8,524 nt of DNA from an uncultured Micrococcales bacterium (GTDB lineage Bacteria > Actinomycetota > Actinomycetes > Actinomycetales > Microbacteriaceae): positions 1 to 8,524 of the forward strand of contig CALFOB010000227.1 in assembly GCA_937919125.1 (NCBI GenBank). Reading direction: 5' to 3'. Positions 1 to 3,411 of the stretch are shown in pieces; positions within the stretch are counted from its first letter, which is position 1; each line of letters opens with the position of its first letter. A program made the position numbers and the translations under genes. Under the pieces are notes generated by a model. That model searched no databases and was not told where the DNA came from. It saw only the letters and a list, made by a program, of their open reading frames with translations.

Positions 1-624
1 GCTTTCACAGCTCCTCACGTAAGCATCTTTGTTGACGTTGATGCAACTCGCACAATGGAATATGTAAAGCGACTGAAAGCAAGCGCAGACTTTGCTGGAG
101 TGAAAGTAACTCCACTTTTGATTATGGCTAAGGCAATGATCTGGGCAGCAAGAAGAAACCCAACTGTTAACTCAACATGGACCGACACAGAAATCATCGT
201 TCACAACTACGTGAACTTTGGTGTTGCTGCTGCAACTCCAAGAGGTTTGATTGTTCCTAACGTTAAAGATGCAGACAAGATGTCAATGCTTGAACTAGCG
301 ATGGCTCTAGAGAAACTTGCTGCAACAGCACGTGAAGGTAAAACAACTCCAGCTGATATGGCTAACGGAACAATTACTGTCACCAACATTGGTGTCTTCG
401 GTGTTGACACAGGAACTCCAATTCTGAATCCTGGTGAAGTTGGAATTGTTGCCCTAGGTTCAATCAGACCAAAGCCTTGGGTTGTCGACAATGAAATTCT
501 TATTCGTCAGGTAACAACCATTGGTGCAACATTTGATCACCGTGTAGTTGACGGTGACGTTGCTAGCCGATTTGTTCAAGATGTCGCGTCTGTCATGGAA
601 GAACCAGCACTTTTGCTAGATTAA
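1..624 (+). CDS. 2-oxoacid dehydrogenase complex E2 (dihydrolipoamide acyltransferase), C-terminal part
   Basis: The reading frame is open from the first base, so the N-terminus (lipoyl and E1/E3-binding domains) lies outside the window. The 207 visible residues match the CAT-like catalytic domain of E2 acyltransferases. This cytoplasmic enzyme moves an acyl group from the lipoyl arm to CoA in the pyruvate, branched-chain or 2-oxoglutarate dehydrogenase complex. The active-site signature DHRVVDG is at visible residues 179-185, with catalytic His180 and Asp184. The conserved TPRGLIVP and NIGVFGVDTGTPILNPGE stretches lie upstream of it. Catalytic residues are intact and the end is normal. The substrate cannot be settled from this domain alone; a pyruvate or branched-chain complex is more likely because the family is common in that role in related actinobacteria. 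The first in-frame ATG, at 55, is internal to the domain and is not the start. Confidence 0.95.
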   Translation, partial: AFTAPHVSIFVDVDATRTMEYVKRLKASADFAGVKVTPLLIMAKAMIWAARRNPTVNSTWTDTEIIVHNYVNFGVAAATPRGLIVPNVKDADKMSMLELAMALEKLAATAREGKTTPADMANGTITVTNIGVFGVDTGTPILNPGEVGIVALGSIRPKPWVVDNEILIRQVTTIGATFDHRVVDGDVASRFVQDVASVMEEPALLLD

Positions 625-661
625 TATTGCGTTCCCATGGGGGGAATCGGAAGGAGTAATC

Positions 662-934
662 ATGAGTAATCAATTCGAATCCGGAAAAGCAAGCACAATG
701 CCAGTTTGGGCAATGGTCCTAAGCATCCTGCTTCCACCAGTAGGAGTAGTGATTGGGCATGTTGCGCTTAGGTACATGCAAACTGGTGAAATCAGTTCAG
801 TAAACAAGGGGCTCGCGACAGCAGCTGTGACGGTGGGATGGATTCTGACAGGGATTATTGTTGGGTTTGCGCTGCTTATATTGCTACTCATCGTCGGCTT
901 GCAGTCATTCTTCGGTTCGCTCACATACAGCTAA
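662..934 (+). CDS. DUF4190-type small membrane protein (copy 1)
   Basis: This is a 90-residue protein with two hydrophobic spans (about residues 14-36 and 51-80). The central signature of DUF4190 is present: GHVAL at 32-36, a polar loop around QTGEISSVNKG, then GLATAAVTVGW. The family has no established biochemical function and is abundant in actinobacterial membranes. The ATG at 662 is preceded by AAGGAG at 651-656 with 5 nt spacing, which fixes the start. It lies 37 nt after the E2 stop with no convincing terminator between, so readthrough from the E2 gene is possible. The next gene is a paralogue with about 45% identity over the shared core (hand alignment). Family assignment is fairly sure; the role is unknown. 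Confidence 0.85.
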   Translation: MSNQFESGKASTMPVWAMVLSILLPPVGVVIGHVALRYMQTGEISSVNKGLATAAVTVGWILTGIIVGFALLILLLIVGLQSFFGSLTYS

Positions 935-1024
935 ATGACGGCTGTGCCTGACATCTACAAACCTTGAACTCTGAATAGGATTAATCACAAGTAAAGTTCC
1001 CGTAGGGAGAAGAAAGTAGGAACC

Positions 1025-1306
1025 ATGAGTAACGTAACTCCACAAAATAACCAGCCAGCGAGCGACAGCGCTCTTCCAGTTCTAGCGCTAGTTTTTGCCT
1101 TCCTTATACCAATTGCCGGTGCAATCATTGGGCACATTGCTCTTGGTCAGATGAACAGAGGTCAGATCGTTGACACCAACAGAAGCTTGGCTAAAGCTGG
1201 GGTTATCTTGGGCTGGGTATTCACCGGTCTAACCGTTCTAGCCATTATTTTCTACGTCGGATTGTTCTTTTGGGTAGTCGATTCAGGCTACGAACCGTAC
1301 ATGTAA
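1025..1306 (+). CDS. DUF4190-type small membrane protein (copy 2)
   Basis: This is a 93-residue paralogue of the preceding gene. It has a polar Asn/Gln-rich N-terminus (residues 1-16), span 1 at about 17-40 ending in GHIAL (36-40), a loop with MNRGQIVDTNRSLAK, and span 2 from about 52 to 82. The glycine, GH, AL and GW positions of DUF4190 are kept. The start ATG at 1025 follows a purine-rich stretch (GGGAGAAGAAAGTAGG, 1005-1020). The 90-nt gap before it contains a TAGGAT at 976-981 that could be a -10 element, but no good -35 is visible. It may therefore share a transcript with copy 1. Function unknown. Confidence 0.85.
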   Translation: MSNVTPQNNQPASDSALPVLALVFAFLIPIAGAIIGHIALGQMNRGQIVDTNRSLAKAGVILGWVFTGLTVLAIIFYVGLFFWVVDSGYEPYM

Positions 1307-1314
1307 CTAATTGC

Positions 1315-1335
1315 TATTGAAATTCATTATCAATA
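1315..1335. promoter_or_regulatory. Probable Fur/Zur operator (imperfect 21-bp palindrome)
   Basis: TATTGA (1315-1320) and TCAATA (1330-1335) are perfect inverted arms around a centre at 1325; 8 of 10 base pairs of the palindrome match. The inner 15-mer TGAAATTCATTATCA (1318-1332) agrees with the Fur 7-1-7 consensus TGATAATnATTATCA at 12 of 14 defined positions. It agrees with the actinobacterial Zur-type TGAAAATGATTTTCA at 12 of 15. The palindrome covers the -35 and much of the spacer of the promoter for the zur operon, so autoregulation by the downstream zur product is the natural reading. Confidence 0.7.
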
Positions 1336-1345
1336 AGGGTATATT
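1317..1345 (+). promoter_or_regulatory. Sigma-70-type promoter of the small-protein/zur operon
   Basis: TTGAAA at 1317-1322 and TATATT at 1340-1345 are separated by exactly 17 bp. Transcription would start near 1352, giving a leader of about 23 nt before the ATG at 1375. The operator palindrome overlaps the -35 and spacer, which is a classic repressing position. Confidence 0.7.
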
Positions 1346-1374
1346 GGTTCCAACACTTTAGTTTGGAGACCACA

Positions 1375-1620
1375 ATGAATTGGATTCACTTAGCAGCAAG
1401 CCATGTCGAAGAAGCACATGGTCTATGGGAAGAAGCTTGGGCTATCTTTACCGATCCCAGCCACATCTTGGCTGAACTTGGCTGGACCATAATCCAGGAT
1501 GTCTTTGTAATTTGGCTTGCATACGGGATTCTTTTCAAGAAGGTCATTTTGCCTAGGCTCAGACACGAAATCCACAAGGAAATCGATGAAGAGCACAACA
1601 TAAAGCATGACGACAAGTAA
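1375..1620 (+). CDS. Unrecognised His-rich single-span small membrane protein, in operon with zur
   Basis: I do not recognise this 81-residue protein. It has an amphipathic, acidic and Trp-containing N-terminus (residues 1-35, with His5, His10, His15 and His30), one hydrophobic segment at about 38-60, and a charged C-terminal tail. The tail holds H64-x2-H67 and H74-x3-H78 among many Glu/Asp. Eight histidines in 81 residues, together with the acidic groups, would suit metal binding, but that is inference. An upstream in-frame TTG at 1363 is possible, but GGAG at 1365-1368 lies inside it and sits 6 nt before the ATG at 1375, so the ATG start is preferred. It is the first gene behind a promoter carrying a Fur/Zur-type operator, and its last 14 nt overlap zur. 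Role in zinc sensing, uptake or storage is a hypothesis only. Confidence 0.8.
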   Translation: MNWIHLAASHVEEAHGLWEEAWAIFTDPSHILAELGWTIIQDVFVIWLAYGILFKKVILPRLRHEIHKEIDEEHNIKHDDK

Positions 1621-2011
1621 TTCCAACCCAGCAAGAAGGCAAACCTGGCAGAAAGACGCTGTTCTTCATGCTCTGGGTAAGGCTGAAGGCTTTGTCTCAG
1701 CCCAGCAGCTGCATAAGCAGCTAACTCAGCATGGATCTGTCATTGGTTTGGCAACTGTTTATAGGACCTTGAACTCTCTAGTTGCCGATGGGCTAGCTGA
1801 CTCCCTTGTAAATGCAGGGGAAAGCCTGTTTAGGGACTGCTCTAAAGACCACCATCATCACCTGATCTGTAATGACTGTGGGGTAGCAGTGGAAATAGAG
1901 GCCAAGCAGGCTGAAGAGTGGGCCAGCAAGGTAGCAATAGACAATGGTTTTACCGATGTTTCCCACACAATCGACATATTCGGTACCTGCAAGAAATGCT
2001 CTACTAAATAG
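1607..2011 (+). CDS. zur: Zur, Fur-family zinc uptake regulator
   Basis: This 134-residue Fur-family repressor is of normal family length. The N-terminal winged helix covers about residues 10-75, with the recognition region around GLATVYRTLNSL (47-58). The C-terminal dimerisation domain has C88-x2-C91 and C128-x2-C131, the usual structural zinc site. Cys78 and the HHHH run (82-85) are candidates for the regulatory zinc site. The ending NGFTDVSHTIDIFGTCKKC resembles actinobacterial Zur rather than Fur, so a zinc-responsive repressor is most likely. The ATG at 1607 overlaps the end of the upstream gene by 14 nt and has no strong Shine-Dalgarno of its own, which suggests translational coupling. 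A Fur/Zur-type palindrome lies on the operon promoter. The C-minus ribosomal genes next door belong to a class that Zur controls in other actinobacteria. Confidence 0.9.
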   Translation: MTTSNSNPARRQTWQKDAVLHALGKAEGFVSAQQLHKQLTQHGSVIGLATVYRTLNSLVADGLADSLVNAGESLFRDCSKDHHHHLICNDCGVAVEIEAKQAEEWASKVAIDNGFTDVSHTIDIFGTCKKCSTK

Positions 2012-2017
2012 TCAAAT

Positions 2018-2046
2018 TTGTTGATACTGGGACTTGCACATAGGTA
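2018..2046 (+). promoter_or_regulatory. Candidate promoter for rpmB-rpmG-rpsN
   Basis: TTGTTG (2018-2023) and TAGGTA (2041-2046) are 17 bp apart; the -10 is weak against TATAAT but has the TA start seen in actinobacterial promoters. A start near 2053 would place the 5' end of the mRNA right at the GGTCTAAA arm of the leader structure. Alternatives such as TTGATA (2021-2026) with TACTAA (2045-2050, 18-bp spacer) fit about equally, so the exact elements are uncertain. Confidence 0.35.
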
Positions 2047-2053
2047 CTAAACA

Positions 2054-2114
2054 GGTCTAAACTTGAGCAGTTGCCCGAAATCTTCGGGTTTTACAAACCG
2101 GTCATTTTTAGACC
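2054..2114 (+). promoter_or_regulatory. Possible structured 5' leader of the rpmB operon
   Basis: GGTCTAAA (2054-2061) is the exact reverse complement of TTTAGACC (2107-2114), forming an 8-bp outer stem that encloses the CCCGAA/TTCGGG hairpin. GGTC at 2100-2103 can instead pair with GACC at 2111-2114, giving a mutually exclusive fold. The closing arm ends about 20 nt before the GGAGG of rpmB. No known leader family is recognised. Confidence 0.35.
2074..2092 (+). terminator. Short hairpin with T-run after zur
   Basis: CCCGAA (2074-2079) pairs with TTCGGG (2083-2088) around a 3-nt loop and is followed by TTTT (2089-2092). It can end the zur transcript 63 nt after the stop. If the rpmB promoter lies upstream, near 2018-2046, the same hairpin would be an attenuator inside the rpmB leader. 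The 6-bp stem is short, so strength is uncertain. Confidence 0.5.
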
Positions 2115-2144
2115 ATCCATCATTTTTATAAACGGAGGAAGCCG

Positions 2145-2381
2145 ATGTCTGCTTACTGCCAGGTCACAGAGACCCGTCCGCAGTTTGGACACGCTGTTTC
2201 GCACGCTCAGAACAAAACTAAGCGTCGTTTCAACCCAAACATTCAGAAGCGCACATACTTCGTGCCTTCACTAAAGCGCAATGTAACTCTTCAGCTGAGT
2301 GCACGTGGCATCAAGGTAATTGACGCTCGTGGCATCGAAGCAGTTGTTGCTCAAATCCTTGCCCGTGGCGAGAAGATCTAA
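2145..2381 (+). CDS. rpmB: 50S ribosomal protein L28 (zinc-independent type)
   Basis: This 78-residue large-subunit protein begins MSAYCQVTETRP and carries the L28 core KRRFNPNIQK and YFVPSLKRNVTLQLSARGIK. Only one cysteine (Cys5) is present, so the paired CxxC zinc ligands of C-plus L28 are missing and this is the C-minus form. GGAGG at 2134-2138 lies 6 nt before the ATG. It is the first of three closely spaced ribosomal genes (rpmB-rpmG-rpsN). That order is typical of the C-minus cluster in actinobacteria. Arginine codons are nearly all CGT/CGC, as expected for high expression. Confidence 0.96.
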   Translation: MSAYCQVTETRPQFGHAVSHAQNKTKRRFNPNIQKRTYFVPSLKRNVTLQLSARGIKVIDARGIEAVVAQILARGEKI

Positions 2382-2391
2382 GGAATAGACA

Positions 2392-2559
2392 ATGGCTAAA
2401 GACAGAGACATTCGTCCGATCATCAAGCTTCGTTCGACAGCTGGTACCGGTTACACATACGTAACTCGTAAGAACCGTCGTAACGACCCAGACCGTATCG
2501 TGCTAAAGAAGTACGACCCAGTTGTGCGTCAGCACGTTGAATTCCGCGAGGAGCGCTAA
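2392..2559 (+). CDS. rpmG: 50S ribosomal protein L33 (zinc-independent type)
   Basis: This 55-residue protein has the typical L33 layout: MAKDRDIRPIIKLRSTAGTG at the N-terminus, then YTYVTRKNRRNDPDRIVLKK and YDPVVRQHVEFREER. It contains no cysteine at all, so it is the C-minus form that needs no zinc. AAGGAA at 2380-2385 overlaps the rpmB stop codon and lies 6 nt before the ATG. The start is 10 nt after rpmB, so the genes share a transcript. Nine of ten arginines use CGT or CGC. Length and motifs are normal. Confidence 0.96.
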   Translation: MAKDRDIRPIIKLRSTAGTGYTYVTRKNRRNDPDRIVLKKYDPVVRQHVEFREER

Positions 2560-2561
2560 GA

Positions 2562-2867
2562 ATGGCTAAGAAGAGCAAGATTGCACGAAACGAACAGCGC
2601 AAGGTTGTCGTTGAGCGTTACGCAGCAAAGCGTCTAGAGCTAAAGAAGGCTTTGGTTGACCCAAACTCAACAGACGAACAGCGTGAAGCTGCACGTCTAG
2701 GTCTACAGAAGCTTCCTCGTAACGCATCTCCAACACGCGTACGTAGCCGCGATGCAATCGATGGCCGCCCACGTGGTGTTCTGAGCAAGTTCGGTGTTTC
2801 TCGTGTTCGTTTCCGCGACATGGCACACAAGGGCGAGCTTCCAGGTATCACCAAGTCTTCTTGGTAA
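2562..2867 (+). CDS. rpsN: 30S ribosomal protein S14 (long, zinc-independent type)
   Basis: This 101-residue small-subunit protein is the long C-minus S14 and has no cysteine where short C-plus S14 carries a zinc ribbon. Landmarks are MAKKSKIARNEQRKVVVERY, the LPRNASPTRVRSRD segment, GRPRGVLSKFGVSRVRFRDMA, and the usual terminal SSW. The ATG starts 2 nt after the rpmG stop, and the Shine-Dalgarno GAGGAG (2548-2553) sits inside the end of rpmG, so translation is coupled. It is the last gene of the operon and is followed by a strong hairpin terminator. Leucine is often CTA and arginine is almost entirely CGT/CGC. It is probably the housekeeping copy, though that requires the rest of the genome. 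Confidence 0.96.
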   Translation: MAKKSKIARNEQRKVVVERYAAKRLELKKALVDPNSTDEQREAARLGLQKLPRNASPTRVRSRDAIDGRPRGVLSKFGVSRVRFRDMAHKGELPGITKSSW

Positions 2868-2885
2868 TCCTTTAGTTTTCTAGAG

Positions 2886-2912
2886 ATCCGCTGTCTTTCG
2901 ACAGCGGATTTT
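2886..2912 (+). terminator. Rho-independent terminator of rpmB-rpmG-rpsN
   Basis: ATCCGCTGTC (2886-2895) pairs perfectly with GACAGCGGAT (2900-2909) around a TTTC loop, followed by T residues to 2912. It lies 18 nt after the rpsN stop. The stem is 10 bp and GC-rich, making this a confident terminator. Confidence 0.9.
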
Positions 2913-2922
2913 CTGCTTTAAG

Positions 2923-2956
2923 GGCCAAAATCCGCTTATTCACAGGGATTTTTGCC
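2923..2956. repeat. Imperfect inverted repeat between rpsN and HU gene
   Basis: GGC-C-AAAATCC (2923-2933) pairs with GGATTTT-T-GCC (2946-2956) with one C/T mismatch, 10 pairs in all. Its AAAATCCGC (2927-2935) can alternatively pair with GCGGATTTT (2904-2912) in the 3' arm of the rpsN terminator. The loop contains the first DnaA-box-like nonamer. Its purpose is unknown. Confidence 0.5.
2936..2944 (+). promoter_or_regulatory. DnaA-box-like nonamer 1
   Basis: TTATTCACA fits the consensus TTATnCACA exactly. It lies upstream of the HU gene, in the loop of an inverted repeat. A single nonamer can occur by chance. Confidence 0.4.
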
Positions 2957-2962
2957 AAATAG

Positions 2963-2971
2963 TTATCCGCA
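2963..2971 (+). promoter_or_regulatory. DnaA-box-like nonamer 2
   Basis: TTATCCGCA differs from TTATCCACA at one position. It is in the same orientation as nonamer 1, 27 bp downstream of it, and 18 bp upstream of the candidate -35 of the HU promoter. Confidence 0.35.
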
Positions 2972-2988
2972 ACACGCCGAAACCCTAA

Positions 2989-3017
2989 TAAACACGCGGG
3001 ATATAGGCGTATAGGGT
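2989..3017 (+). promoter_or_regulatory. Candidate promoter of the HU gene
   Basis: TAAACA (2989-2994) and TAGGGT (3012-3017) are 17 bp apart. The -35 matches TTGACA at four of six positions, and the -10 has the TAnnnT form common in actinobacteria. Transcription would start near 3024, giving a leader of about 40 nt. A separate promoter is expected because a terminator closes the upstream operon. Confidence 0.5.
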
Positions 3018-3064
3018 GAATACGAAGTTCCAAAACGAATCTTTACTAAGTCCAGGAGGACAAC

Positions 3065-3346
3065 ATGTCAGCACTAAACAAGAGCGAGCTAGTAGCCGCT
3101 ATCGCAAGCCACACCGGTGAGTCACAGGCAGCAGTCAACCGTATCGTTGACGCTTTCTTCGAGACCATCGCAGCAACAGTCGCTAAGGGCGACAAAGTAA
3201 CCATCCCAGGCTGGTTGTCAGTTGAGAAGGGTTTCCGTGCAGCACGTGCAGGCCGTAACCCACAGACTGGTGCAACAATCCAGATCGCAGCTTCTAACAC
3301 CGTTAAGGTTTCAGCTGGAAGCAAGCTAAAGGCAGCTGTTAAGTAA
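3065..3346 (+). CDS. hup: HU-family nucleoid DNA-binding protein
   Basis: This 93-residue histone-like protein forms dimers that bend and compact DNA. The helical dimerisation region (residues 4-40) starts LNKSELVAAIA. The saddle segment is VTIPGWLSVEKGF (45-57), and the DNA-binding arm carries RNPQTG (64-69) with the intercalating Pro66. The C-terminus ends SAGSKLKAAVK, so it lacks the long Lys/Ala-rich tail of mycobacterial HupB and streptomycete HupS. Gly49-Trp50 replaces the more usual Gly-Phe. AGGAGG at 3054-3059 lies 5 nt before the ATG. It stands alone between two terminators, with two DnaA-box-like sites upstream. Codon use resembles the ribosomal genes, so it is probably abundant. 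Confidence 0.96.
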   Translation: MSALNKSELVAAIASHTGESQAAVNRIVDAFFETIAATVAKGDKVTIPGWLSVEKGFRAARAGRNPQTGATIQIAASNTVKVSAGSKLKAAVK

Positions 3347-3365
3347 TCTTTAGTTACACAAGCAG

Positions 3366-3390
3366 ACGACGCACTTCGGTGCGTCGTTTT
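3366..3390 (+). terminator. Rho-independent terminator of the HU gene
   Basis: ACGACGCAC (3366-3374) pairs with GTGCGTCGT (3379-3387) around a stable TTCG tetraloop, followed by T to 3390. It lies 19 nt after the stop. AGCA (3361-3364) and TGCT (3390-3393) can extend the base. Confidence 0.92.
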
Positions 3391-3399
3391 GCTTTAACT

Positions 3400-3405
3400 T
3401 AGGCT
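3400..3405 (+). promoter_or_regulatory. Possible -10 element for a leaderless ctaG transcript
   Basis: TAGGCT ends 6 nt before the ATG at 3412, the spacing expected if transcription starts at the ATG itself. No clear -35 is visible, since that area is the HU terminator. The same TAGG is also the only weak Shine-Dalgarno candidate. Confidence 0.35.
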
Positions 3406-3411
3406 TGTTCA

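Noticed and set aside
632..646. A terminator between the E2 gene and the first DUF4190 gene (TTCCC/GGGAA).
   Set aside because: The stem is only 5 bp and no T-run follows.
1363..1374. An upstream TTG start for the small His-rich protein.
   Set aside because: The GGAG ribosome site lies inside this extension at the right distance for the ATG at 1375.
2101..2131. A possible Zur box just before rpmB (reverse strand TAAAAATGATGG).
   Set aside because: Only one half resembles the Zur motif; the other arm does not pair, so it is not a palindrome.
2071..2274. A 67-codon open frame overlapping the start of rpmB.
   Set aside because: It lies out of frame with rpmB, starts inside the hairpin region, has no ribosome site, and its product looks like random sequence.
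2868..3064. A replication origin, suggested by the DnaA-box-like sites.
   Set aside because: There are only two sites, no obvious AT-rich unwinding region, and none of the usual origin neighbours.
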